This document shows, piece after piece, positions 15,455-21,827 of a stretch of DNA of 21,827 bases (position 1 is the stretch's first letter; each line of letters opens with the position of its first letter). This DNA is from SHWC01 sp945902735 (GTDB lineage: Bacteria; Pseudomonadota; Alphaproteobacteria; UBA828): positions 1-21,827 of the forward strand of contig CAMDNF010000040.1 in NCBI GenBank assembly GCA_945902735.1. Direction: 5' to 3'. The notes below the pieces were generated by a model. It ran no database searches. It saw only the letters and a list, made by a program, of their open reading frames with translations, and was not told the origin of the DNA. The position numbers and the translations under genes were made by a program.

Positions 15455-15823
15455 TTACTTCTTCTTCGCCGCGATCGGCCGTGACGGGCCTTTTCGCGTG
15501 CGTGCATTGGTGTGCGTCCGTTGACCACGCACTGGCAAGCCTCGCCGATGCCTCAAGCCGCGATAACAGCCGAGGTCCATCAGACGCTTGATGTTCATCG
15601 CCACTTCGCGCCTGAGATCGCCCTCGACCGTGTATTCCTTGTCGATCATCTCGCGAATGCGGATGACATCCGCCTCGCTCAACTCGCTAACCCGCGTCTT
15701 GGTCGCGATGCCAACCTTGTCGACGATCCGGCGGGCCTGACGCGGCCCGATGCCATGGATGTACGTCAAGGCGACCTCAACCCGCTTGGCGGTGGGGATA
15801 TTAACGCCCGCAATGCGCGCCAC
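15455..15823 (-). CDS. rpsM: 30S ribosomal protein S13
   Basis: 122-residue uS13 of the 30S head, contacting the P-site tRNA and the B1 bridges. It opens MARIAGVNIPTAKRVEVALTY, continues with GIGPRQARRI, and ends with the basic GLPVRGQRTHTNARTRKGP tail. Full length. The start is GTG at 15823 with a strong GAGGAG eight bases upstream. A near-consensus promoter lies 70-100 bases upstream, overlapping the end of adk, so rpsM probably begins its own transcript as well as being read from the spc operon. Confidence 0.98.
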   Translation of the reverse strand: MARIAGVNIPTAKRVEVALTYIHGIGPRQARRIVDKVGIATKTRVSELSEADVIRIREMIDKEYTVEGDLRREVAMNIKRLMDLGCYRGLRHRRGLPVRGQRTHTNARTRKGPSRPIAAKKK

Positions 15824-15887
15824 GATTTATACTCCTCGCAAAACAAAAGGCGCGCCGCGACCGTTAGTCGCAGCACGAACGGAGGGA
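15824..15887 (-). promoter_or_regulatory. Leader of rpsM with alternative stem-loops
   Basis: Between the proposed start of transcription and the rpsM GTG. Two short stems exclude each other: GCGAC/GTCGC (15857-15861 with 15867-15871) and CCGTT/AACGG (15861-15865 with 15878-15882). On the minus strand a GGCGCGCC block and then TTTTGTTTT follow, before the GAGGAG ribosome binding site. This looks attenuator-like, but stems are short; regulatory use is a guess. Confidence 0.35.
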
Positions 15888-15892
15888 CCCAT

Positions 15893-15921
15893 ATTATGGG
15901 CGGTCGGCAACCATCCGTCAA
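15893..15921 (-). promoter_or_regulatory. Sigma-70-type promoter for rpsM-rpsK-rpoA-rplQ
   Basis: Minus strand TTGACG (15921-15916), 17-base spacer, CATAAT (15898-15893): five of six consensus bases in each box at ideal spacing. The -35 box contains the adk stop codon. Transcription should start near 15886-15888, about 65 bases before the rpsM GTG. A 6-base inverted repeat, CCCATA and TATGGG at 15888-15900, spans the -10 box and could be an operator. Confidence 0.75.
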
Positions 15922-16577
15922 CCATTTGCCGCTGCCCCCACGGCCTTGACCAACGCGGCCTCGACCACGTCGATATCGGCCATGCCGTCGATTGAAGCAA
16001 ACCGGCCAAGGCCCCGGTAATAGGGGATAATTGGCGCGGTTTGGGCATGGTAGGCCTTGAGCCGCTCGACCACGGTTTCCCGATTGTCGTCCTTGCGGCG
16101 CACAAATTCTTTGGAACCACAGACGTCGCAAACCCCAGACACCCTCGTGGGTTTGGTGGCGTCGTTATAGCCGGCACCGCATTTGGCGCAGGCGAATCGA
16201 CCGACAATCCGCGCCGTCAGCTTTTCGTCGTCGACATGGAGCTCTACCACCCGGTCGAGCTTGAGGCCGCGTTCGACCAACATACGGTCAAGCGCCTTGG
16301 CCTGCGCGGTGGTCCGCGGGAAACCATCCAAAATGAAGCCGTTCTTGCAGTCCGGCTGCCCGATCCACTCGGCAATCAGGCTGATCATCACTTCGTCCGA
16401 CACAAGCGCCCCGGCATCCATGATGCTTTTAGCCTTGAGCCCAATCGGCGTTCCGGCTTTGACCGCGGAGCGCAGCATGTCGCCGGTCGAGAGCTGGACA
16501 ATGCCAAGCCGACGGGCCAAGCGCTCCGCCTGAGTGCCTTTGCCGGCCCCAGGCGGTCCGAGCAGAATGATATTCAC
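15918..16577 (-). CDS. adk: Adenylate kinase, zinc-type LID
   Basis: 219-residue adenylate kinase, which interconverts AMP, ADP and ATP in the cytoplasm. P-loop GPPGAGKGT (7-15), AMP-binding STGDMLR (30-36) and FILDGFPRT (81-89) are all present. It is the long form with a LID domain (about 122-160) carrying four cysteines, C130, C133, C150 and C153 (CAKC and CDVC), which should bind structural zinc; E. coli Adk lacks these. The ATG at 16577 overlaps the secY stop, so the two are translationally coupled, a standard secY-adk arrangement. Its stop codon is inside the -35 box of the promoter for rpsM. Confidence 0.97.
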   Translation of the reverse strand: MNIILLGPPGAGKGTQAERLARRLGIVQLSTGDMLRSAVKAGTPIGLKAKSIMDAGALVSDEVMISLIAEWIGQPDCKNGFILDGFPRTTAQAKALDRMLVERGLKLDRVVELHVDDEKLTARIVGRFACAKCGAGYNDATKPTRVSGVCDVCGSKEFVRRKDDNRETVVERLKAYHAQTAPIIPYYRGLGRFASIDGMADIDVVEAALVKAVGAAANG

Positions 16578-17917
16578 CGCCGGCTGCCTCTGAGCTTGGC
16601 CTTCTTGACCAGACCCTCATATTGATGGGCCAGCAAATGCGATTGGATTTGGCTCACCGTGTCCATCGTCACCGAGACCACGATCAAAAGACTGGTGCCG
16701 CCGAAATAGAACGGCAGCGCATATTCCGAAATCAGGAACTCCGGCAGCAGACAGACCAGCGTGAGGTACATCGCGCCGATAAAAGTGAGGCGGTTGAGCA
16801 CGAAAGTCAGATAATCGGCCGTGCTCTTCCCTGGCCGAATGCCAGGGATAAAGCCGCCATATTTTTTGAGATTGTCGGCCGTATCCTGCGGGTTGAACAC
16901 AACCGTCGTATAGAAGAACGCAAAGAAGATGATCGCCGCAGCATAGAGGAACATGTAGATCGGCTTGCCGTGCGAGATATAACCGGACAACCCCGTCAGC
17001 CAATCGGGCCCGCTACCGGCATTGATGCTGAGCGCGGTAATCGGCAGCAACAAGATCGAACTGGCAAAAATTGGCGGAATCACGCCCGCCGTATTGATTT
17101 TCAACGGCAGATGGCTCGCCTGCCCGCCAAACACGCGCTGGCCGACTTGGCGCTTCGGATATTGCACAATGATGCGCCGCTGCGCGCGTTCGACAAATAC
17201 GATAAACGCGACCACCGCAATCGCGCCGACCAGGAACACAATCATCAACGCCGGCGACATAGCGCCGGTGCGTCCGAGCTCAAGGAGTTGAACGAGCCCG
17301 CTCGGCAATTCCGCGACGATGCCGGCGAAGATGATCAGCGAAATGCCATTGCCCACGCCGCGCGCGGTAATCTGTTCGCCGAGCCACATCAAAAAGACCG
17401 TTCCGCCGGTCAGCGTAACGACCGTGGTGATCCGGAAAAATGTACCGGGGTCGATGACGGCCGAACCCGTCGAACTTGTATAGCCCTCAAGCCCAACCGC
17501 AATGCCATAGGCCTGCAACACGGCCAGGATGACCGTGCCATAGCGCGTATATTGATTGATCTTCTTGCGCCCTGACTCGCCGTCCTTCTTCAACTGGGCG
17601 AGCCTGGGCGAGACCGTCGTCATCAGCTGCATGATGATCGAGGCCGAGATGTACGGCATGATGTTCAGGGCGAAGATCGTCATGCGTCCGAGCGCGCCGC
17701 CCGAAAACATGTTGAACATGCCAAGAATGCCGCCGGACTGGCTGTCGTAAATCGACTGCATCACCACCGGGTCGATGCCCGGAATGGGAATGTAGGTACC
17801 AATCCTATAGATGATCAGGGCGCCAAGCGCGAACAGCAGCCGACGCTGCAGCTCCTTGGCCTTGCCAAGCGTGCCGAAATTGAAGTTGGAGGCGAATTGT
17901 TCGGCAGCCGATGCCAT
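16574..17917 (-). CDS. secY: Protein translocase subunit SecY
   Basis: 447-residue central pore subunit of the SecYEG channel in the inner membrane. About ten transmembrane helices are visible, from RRLLFALGALIIYRIGTYIP to the last near SLLIVVSVTMDTVSQ. Typical features include the plug region after IPGIDP, MPYISASIIMQL, the cytoplasmic loop with VQYPKRQVGQRVFGGQ, and KYGGFIPGIRPGKSTADYL. The C-terminus is basic (KAKLRGSRR). ATG at 17917, 17 bases after the rplO stop, and its end overlaps adk by four bases. Confidence 0.98.
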   Translation of the reverse strand: MASAAEQFASNFNFGTLGKAKELQRRLLFALGALIIYRIGTYIPIPGIDPVVMQSIYDSQSGGILGMFNMFSGGALGRMTIFALNIMPYISASIIMQLMTTVSPRLAQLKKDGESGRKKINQYTRYGTVILAVLQAYGIAVGLEGYTSSTGSAVIDPGTFFRITTVVTLTGGTVFLMWLGEQITARGVGNGISLIIFAGIVAELPSGLVQLLELGRTGAMSPALMIVFLVGAIAVVAFIVFVERAQRRIIVQYPKRQVGQRVFGGQASHLPLKINTAGVIPPIFASSILLLPITALSINAGSGPDWLTGLSGYISHGKPIYMFLYAAAIIFFAFFYTTVVFNPQDTADNLKKYGGFIPGIRPGKSTADYLTFVLNRLTFIGAMYLTLVCLLPEFLISEYALPFYFGGTSLLIVVSVTMDTVSQIQSHLLAHQYEGLVKKAKLRGSRR

Positions 17918-17934
17918 GGTCTGCGCCTCGCGTT

Positions 17935-18504
17935 CTAGGACGCGGCGCCGGCTTCGGCTTCAGTCGCGGCCGGGGCCTTGCCGCCTTTGGCGGCCTTCTT
18001 CGCTTTCCGCTTCGCCGAACCGCGCAACCGCACCTTTTTCACACGCTTCTTGATCGTGATCTTGCCGCCCGCCTTCTCGACCGCATCGATCGCCGCTTGC
18101 GAGGCGCTCGACAGATCGAGTGTGAGTTTCGTCTTGAGCTCACCCCGCGCCAGGAGACGCACCCCAACAGTGCCCGTGCGGCTCGCCAAGCCCGCCGCGC
18201 GCAAGGTCGCTTCGGTCACGGTTTCCTTCGGATCGATCTTCTTGCGCTCGATCGCCTCTTGCAGGCGATCGAGATTGATCGGGTCATAGACCTTGCGGGT
18301 CGGGTTGGTGAAGCCGCGCTTGGGCAGGCGCCGATAAATCGGCATCTGGCCACCTTCGAACTCGTGCAGAGAGACACCGGTCCGCGCCTTCTGACCCTTA
18401 TGGCCCTTGCCCGAGGTCTTACCTTTGCCCGAGCCAATGCCACGGCCGATGCGCTTTTTGTCGCGCGCCGCGCCGGGATTATCCTTCAACTCATTAAGAC
18501 GCAT
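17935..18504 (-). CDS. rplO: 50S ribosomal protein L15, with extended C-terminal tail
   Basis: uL15 of the large subunit. The N-terminal half is canonical: MRLNELKDNPGAARDKKRIGRG, the glycine/lysine-rich SGKGKTSGKGHKGQKAR, and GGQMPIYRRLPKRGF. The C-terminal globular part ends near KAGGKITIKKRVKKVRLRG. After that comes an extra tail of about 30 residues rich in lysine then alanine and glutamate (KRKAKKAAKGGKAPAATE...), making 189 residues where about 145-160 is usual. The frame is intact and the stop lies 17 bases before secY, so the tail is probably real. ATG at 18504. Confidence 0.97.
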   Translation of the reverse strand: MRLNELKDNPGAARDKKRIGRGIGSGKGKTSGKGHKGQKARTGVSLHEFEGGQMPIYRRLPKRGFTNPTRKVYDPINLDRLQEAIERKKIDPKETVTEATLRAAGLASRTGTVGVRLLARGELKTKLTLDLSSASQAAIDAVEKAGGKITIKKRVKKVRLRGSAKRKAKKAAKGGKAPAATEAEAGAAS

Positions 18505-18517
18505 GATCTAAAGCTCC

Positions 18518-18712
18518 TCAGTCCGCGTTCTCGACCCGGACCAGGTGATAAACCTTCCCGATCATGCCGCGCACCGAGGGCGTATCCTCAAGCACGCGGC
18601 TGCGATTCATTTTATTGAGCCCGAGCCCGATCAGGGTCTCGCGCTGGTCGTGCCGACGCGCGATCGGACTTGCGATCTGCGTCACTTTAAGGCGCGCGCC
18701 TGACTTCGCCAT
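18518..18712 (-). CDS. rpmD: 50S ribosomal protein L30
   Basis: 64-residue uL30. Recognised by LKVTQIASPIARRHDQRETLIGLGLNKMNRSRVLEDTPSVRGMI and the order between rpsE and rplO. The start at 18712 (MAKSGARLKV) has AGGGA upstream; sixteen more codons are open but fall in the rpsE end. Only four bases separate it from the rpsE stop. Confidence 0.96.
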   Translation of the reverse strand: MAKSGARLKVTQIASPIARRHDQRETLIGLGLNKMNRSRVLEDTPSVRGMIGKVYHLVRVENAD

Positions 18713-18716
18713 GGCT

Positions 18717-19289
18717 TTATTCCCTTTCCTCGGCGCCTTCGGCGCGACCGAAGATTTCACTCACGCGCCGCCCGCGCTTTGCCGCGATCGTGCGCGGCGC
18801 ATTGCAGCGGCCAAGCGCATCGAAGGTTGCCTTGACCATGTTGTGCGGATTCGACGTGCCGACCGATTTGGCCACCACATCCTGCACGCCCAACATCTCG
18901 AAGACCGCGCGCATCGGCCCGCCGGCGATGATACCGGTGCCCGCCGTCGCCGCCCGCAACACGACCTTGCCTGCGCCGGAGCGCCCGAGCACGTCATGAT
19001 GCAGCGTCCGACCCTCGCGCAATGGCACGCGGATCAAATTGCGTTTAGCGTGCTCGGTCGCCTTTCGGATCGCCTCCGGCACCTCGCGCGCTTTGCCCGA
19101 GCCATGACCAACCCGACCGCGCCGATCGCCCACGATGACGAGCGCCGAGAAGCCGAAGCGCCGACCGCCTTTCACCACTTTGGCGACGCGGTTGATGCTG
19201 ACGAGTTTGTCGGAAAGCTCCGCCTCTTCGCGGTCCCGTTCCCGTTCCCAACTCCGGGCCGGCCGCTCGCTTGGGTTGCCTCTTGCCAT
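18717..19289 (-). CDS. rpsE: 30S ribosomal protein S5
   Basis: 190-residue uS5, which lines the mRNA entry tunnel and affects decoding accuracy. Core sequences: VSINRVAKVVKGGRRFGFSA, VIVGDRRGRVGHGSGKAREV, GAGKVVLRAATAGTGIIAGG and KSVGTSNPHNMVKATFDAL. The N-terminus carries about 25 extra charged residues (SWERERDREEAEL), common in alphaproteobacteria. ATG at 19289, 12 bases after the rplR stop. Confidence 0.98.
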   Translation of the reverse strand: MARGNPSERPARSWERERDREEAELSDKLVSINRVAKVVKGGRRFGFSALVIVGDRRGRVGHGSGKAREVPEAIRKATEHAKRNLIRVPLREGRTLHHDVLGRSGAGKVVLRAATAGTGIIAGGPMRAVFEMLGVQDVVAKSVGTSNPHNMVKATFDALGRCNAPRTIAAKRGRRVSEIFGRAEGAEERE

Positions 19290-19301
19290 GATTCAGCCTT
19301 C

Positions 19302-19664
19302 CTAGAACGACAAACCGGCTTCGCGCGCGGCATCTGCAAGCGCCTTAACGCGGCCGTGAAATTTATACCCGCCACGATCGAACACCACCGTCTCGACCCC
19401 AGCGGCCTTAGCACGCTCGGCGATCAGGCTGCCGACCTTAACCGCGGCGTCTTTATTGGCGCTAGTCTTGAGCGCCTCGCGCAGGGCTTTGTCGAGTGTG
19501 GACGCAGCCGCCAGCGTGACGCCCTTCGTATCGTCGATCACCTGGGCGTAGATATGCCGCCCGGAGCGATAGACCGAAAGCCGAGGCCGACCGTTCGCTT
19601 GCCGCTTCAATTGATAGCGGACCCGCTTTTCGCGGCGCTGAAAGAGTTTGTCTGACTTGTTCAT
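19302..19664 (-). CDS. rplR: 50S ribosomal protein L18
   Basis: 120-residue uL18, a 5S rRNA-binding protein of the central protuberance. Recognised from RREKRVRYQLKRQANGRPRLSVYRSGRHIYAQVIDD and the C-terminal VVFDRGGYKFHGRVKALADAAREAGL. Full length. ATG at 19664, eight bases after the rplF stop. Confidence 0.97.
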   Translation of the reverse strand: MNKSDKLFQRREKRVRYQLKRQANGRPRLSVYRSGRHIYAQVIDDTKGVTLAAASTLDKALREALKTSANKDAAVKVGSLIAERAKAAGVETVVFDRGGYKFHGRVKALADAAREAGLSF

Positions 19665-19672
19665 GGCCCGGC

Positions 19673-20206
19673 CTACTTCTTCTTGCCTTCTTTGCGCCGC
19701 ACGCTCTCATTGCTATAGCGAATGCCTTTGCCCTTATAGGGCTCCGGCCGCTTATAACCTCTGATTTTCGCCGCGACCTGTCCGACCAATTGTTTGTCGA
19801 TGCCGCTGATCGCAATCATCGTTGGCTTCTCGCAAACGATCTTGATGCCGGTTGGGATTGGAAACCTGATGCTGTGACTGAACCCCATATCGAGCTTCAA
19901 ATTGGAGCCTTCGAGCGCCGCCTTAAAGCCGACGCCCTGAATTTCCAACCGTTCCGAATAGCCCTCGGTCACGCCCTGCACCATGTTGCGCACGAGCGTG
20001 CGCGATAGGCCCCAGAGCTGACGCGAGCGCTTGGTCATCTCGGTCGGCTGGACCGCGATGCCCTTATCACCCCTTGAGATTGTCATCTCGGGTGCGATCG
20101 TCGTTTTGAGCTGTCCAAGCTTACCCTTGACCATGACGTCATTGCCCGTGATCTGGACATCGACGCCGGCCGGAACCGGGACGGCATTTTTTCCGATGCG
20201 CGACAT
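19673..20206 (-). CDS. rplF: 50S ribosomal protein L6
   Basis: 177-residue uL6 near the factor-binding site. It opens MSRIGKNAVPVPAGVDVQI and has the C-terminal family signature PEPYKGKGIRYSNESVRRKEGKKK. Full length. ATG at 20206 with GGGGAG upstream, nine bases after the rpsH stop. Confidence 0.97.
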   Translation of the reverse strand: MSRIGKNAVPVPAGVDVQITGNDVMVKGKLGQLKTTIAPEMTISRGDKGIAVQPTEMTKRSRQLWGLSRTLVRNMVQGVTEGYSERLEIQGVGFKAALEGSNLKLDMGFSHSIRFPIPTGIKIVCEKPTMIAISGIDKQLVGQVAAKIRGYKRPEPYKGKGIRYSNESVRRKEGKKK

Positions 20207-20215
20207 GGCGCTCCC

Positions 20216-20614
20216 CTAGAACACCGTACAGATGACTTCGCCACCGAGACGCTGCTTGCGCGCCTCGAGGTCGGACATAACGCCCTTCGATGTCGACAAA
20301 ATCGAAATCCCGAGCCCGTTATAGACCCGGCCAAGATCCTCGATCGCAGAATAGACGCGGCGGCCCGGGCGCGACACGCGGTGAATCTCGGTGATCACCG
20401 GGCGCCCTTCGCTGTATTTGAGCTCAATTTCGAATTCGGCCTTGGCCGCGTCGATCTCGTGCCGCGTGTAACCGCGGATGTATCCCTCGCTCTTCAGCAC
20501 GTCAAGCACCGCGGCGCGCAGCTTGGACGCCGGCGACTTGATGGCGCGCTTCTGCTTCTGCTGCCCGTTGCGAATGCGGGTGAGCATATCGGCGATCGGA
20601 TCGGAAACCGACAT
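20216..20614 (-). CDS. rpsH: 30S ribosomal protein S8
   Basis: 132-residue uS8, a primary 16S rRNA binder and, in E. coli, the feedback repressor of the spc operon. Opens MSVSDPIADMLTRIRNGQ and ends with the signature STSKGVMSDLEARKQRLGGEVICTVF. The start at 20614 is set by homology; the open frame runs further into the end of rpsN. Ten-base gap from rpsN. Confidence 0.97.
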   Translation of the reverse strand: MSVSDPIADMLTRIRNGQQKQKRAIKSPASKLRAAVLDVLKSEGYIRGYTRHEIDAAKAEFEIELKYSEGRPVITEIHRVSRPGRRVYSAIEDLGRVYNGLGISILSTSKGVMSDLEARKQRLGGEVICTVF

Positions 20615-20624
20615 CCCTGTGCTC

Positions 20625-20930
20625 CTACCAGCTCGACTTGACCGCGCCGGGAAGCAGGCCATTCGAGGCCAACTCGCGAAGCGCGATACGCGACAGATTG
20701 AATTTGCGGTAATAGGCCCGCGGACGACCGGTCAGGCCGCACCGATTGCGATAGCGCACCGGCGAGCTATTGCGCGGCAACTCCGAAAGCTTGAGCTGCG
20801 CGGCAAAGCGCTCCTCGGGCGGCAATACGCGATTTCTGATCACCTTGCGCAATTCCTTGCGCTTGGCGGCGAACTTAATCGCCAGTCGGCGCCGCCGCGC
20901 ATTGTTTTCGATCGCACTCTTTTTCGCCAT
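20625..20930 (-). CDS. rpsN: 30S ribosomal protein S14 (long, zinc-free type)
   Basis: 101-residue uS14. Opens MAKKSAIENNARRRRLA; ends with RYRNRCGLTGRPRAYYRKFNLSRIALRELASNG. The long form with a single cysteine lacks the CxxC pairs of zinc-binding S14. ATG at 20930, 42 bases after the rplE stop, with a small hairpin in the gap. Confidence 0.97.
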   Translation of the reverse strand: MAKKSAIENNARRRRLAIKFAAKRKELRKVIRNRVLPPEERFAAQLKLSELPRNSSPVRYRNRCGLTGRPRAYYRKFNLSRIALRELASNGLLPGAVKSSW

Positions 20931-20947
20931 CGCCTCAGTCCTTCGGT

Positions 20948-20964
20948 TTGGGCAATACGCCCAA
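20948..20964 (-). other. Hairpin in the rplE-rpsN gap
   Basis: TTGGGC (20948-20953) and GCCCAA (20959-20964) pair perfectly around a five-base loop, between the rplE stop and the rpsN start. It has no U run. It could be a pausing, stability or protein-binding site; nothing more can be said. Confidence 0.35.
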
Positions 20965-20972
20965 TGCCATGC

Positions 20973-21530
20973 TCAATTGACAAACGGTAGTTGGAAACCG
21001 GCCAACAACGCCTTGGCCTCCGCATCGCTCTTGGCGGACGTGCAGATGATGATGTCCATGCCACGAACTTTGTCGATCTTGTCGTACTCGATTTCCGGAA
21101 AAACAATCTGCTCGCGTATCCCGAGCGCGTAATTGCCACGCCCGTCGAACGCCTTGCCCGACAGGCCGCGAAAATCGCGCACCCGAGGCAGCGCGATGTT
21201 CACCAACCGATCGAGAAACTCGTACATGCGCTCGCGCCTGAGCGTCACCTTACAGCCGATCGGCATGCCCTCGCGCAGCTTGTAATTGGCGATCGAGGTC
21301 CGCGCCCGCGTGATAATCGGCTTTTGGCCGGTGATCCGCGCCAAATCGGCCGCCGCGGTATCGACCTTCTTCTTATCCATCGCCGCGTCGCCAACGCCCA
21401 TATTGACCACGATCTTCTGCAGGCGCGGTGCCTGCATCGCGTTCTCATAGCCGAACTGCTTGATCAGCTGAACTCGCAATTCAGTTTCATAAAATTCGTG
21501 CAACCGCGCACGTGCGCGCTTCTCAGACAT
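20973..21530 (-). CDS. rplE: 50S ribosomal protein L5
   Basis: 185-residue uL5, which binds 5S rRNA and contacts P-site tRNA. Recognised from PRLQKIVVNMGVGDA, TGQKPIITRARTSIANYKLREG, IGCKVTLRRERMYEFLDRL and ENIVFPEIEYDKI-type sequence (here REQIVFPEIEYDKI). Full length. ATG at 21530 overlaps the end of rplX by eight bases, so no spacer is left at the rplX-rplE junction. Confidence 0.98.
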   Translation of the reverse strand: MSEKRARARLHEFYETELRVQLIKQFGYENAMQAPRLQKIVVNMGVGDAAMDKKKVDTAAADLARITGQKPIITRARTSIANYKLREGMPIGCKVTLRRERMYEFLDRLVNIALPRVRDFRGLSGKAFDGRGNYALGIREQIVFPEIEYDKIDKVRGMDIIICTSAKSDAEAKALLAGFQLPFVN

Positions 21531-21827
21531 CGATAACCTCGCCCGAACGCTTGGCGACCCGCACCTTGCGCCCGTCCGTCAGAATCTTGAAACCAACCCG
21601 GGTCGGGCGGCTCGTCTTGGGGTCGACCAACGCCACGTTCGACACGTGGATCGGCGCCTCTTTCTCCTTGATGCCGCCCTGCGGGTCGGCCTGGCTCGGC
21701 TTGGTATGGCGCTTGACGATATTGACGCCCTGCACAAGCACGCGGTTCTTCTCCGGCATCGCGCGCAGAACCTTGCCCTGCTTGCCGCGATCGCGCCCGG
21801 TGACGACGATAACTTCGTCGTCCTTCT
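21523..21827 (-). CDS. rplX: 50S ribosomal protein L24 (N-terminus beyond window)
   Basis: uL24, an assembly-initiating large-subunit protein. The frame runs off the right edge: 100 residues plus a stop are present, starting in KDDEVIVVTGRDRGKQGKVL, the KOW-motif region, and ending RKVRVAKRSGEVIDV. Only a few N-terminal residues are missing. An internal ATG at 21759 is not the start, because clear L24 sequence precedes it. Confidence 0.96.
   Translation of the reverse strand, partial: KDDEVIVVTGRDRGKQGKVLRAMPEKNRVLVQGVNIVKRHTKPSQADPQGGIKEKEAPIHVSNVALVDPKTSRPTRVGFKILTDGRKVRVAKRSGEVIDV

Overview
The window is about 21.8 kb of a GC-rich bacterial chromosome. Gene content and order point to an alphaproteobacterium, probably near the Rhodospirillales. 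The evidence is an F1-ATPase assembly chaperone of the ATP12 family, the order rplO-secY-adk-rpsM-rpsK-rpoA-rplQ without rpsD or rpmJ, a propionyl-CoA carboxylase pair, and palindromic repeats of a kind common in alphaproteobacterial genomes. Genus cannot be told from the sequence. Almost everything is on the minus strand; only lipB (left end) is on the plus strand.

Right half (about 21827 down to 13403): the spc and alpha ribosomal operons, read leftwards: rplX (cut by the window edge), rplE, rpsN, rpsH, rplF, rplR, rpsE, rpmD, rplO, secY, adk, rpsM, rpsK, rpoA, rplQ. It ends in a clear intrinsic terminator at 13403-13437. A near-consensus sigma-70 promoter (TTGACG, 17 bases, CATAAT) overlaps the adk stop codon and should give rpsM-rpsK-rpoA-rplQ extra transcription.

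Middle (13350 down to 7242): a tightly packed housekeeping cluster of rarA, crcB, rluC-type pseudouridine synthase, HAD phosphatase, AsmA-family protein and ATP12 chaperone. Every junction overlaps or nearly overlaps (ATGA, ATGA, GTGA, 11 bases, about 6 bases apart). The AsmA-family gene is split by a one-base frameshift near 8699.

Left part (7149 down to 933): pccB and pccA, the two subunits of propionyl-CoA carboxylase, separated by an inverted pair of palindromes (REPIN-like). Then come an acylphosphatase, a small secreted protein of unknown function, and a membrane histidine kinase whose start codon overlaps the stop of the secreted protein. No response regulator is visible. lipB (octanoyltransferase) converges on the kinase with a single base between the two stop codons.

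No CRISPR array, prophage, insertion sequence, tRNA or rRNA was seen, and no gene-free stretch exceeds 300 bases. I did not find a clear new defence or mobile system. The most interesting signals are non-coding: a structured pccA-acylphosphatase gap with a G-quadruplex motif and a terminator-like palindrome that also holds the next gene's ribosome binding site; the REPIN-like element inside pccBA; the internal promoter and folded leader before rpsM; and the coupled secreted-protein/orphan-kinase pair.
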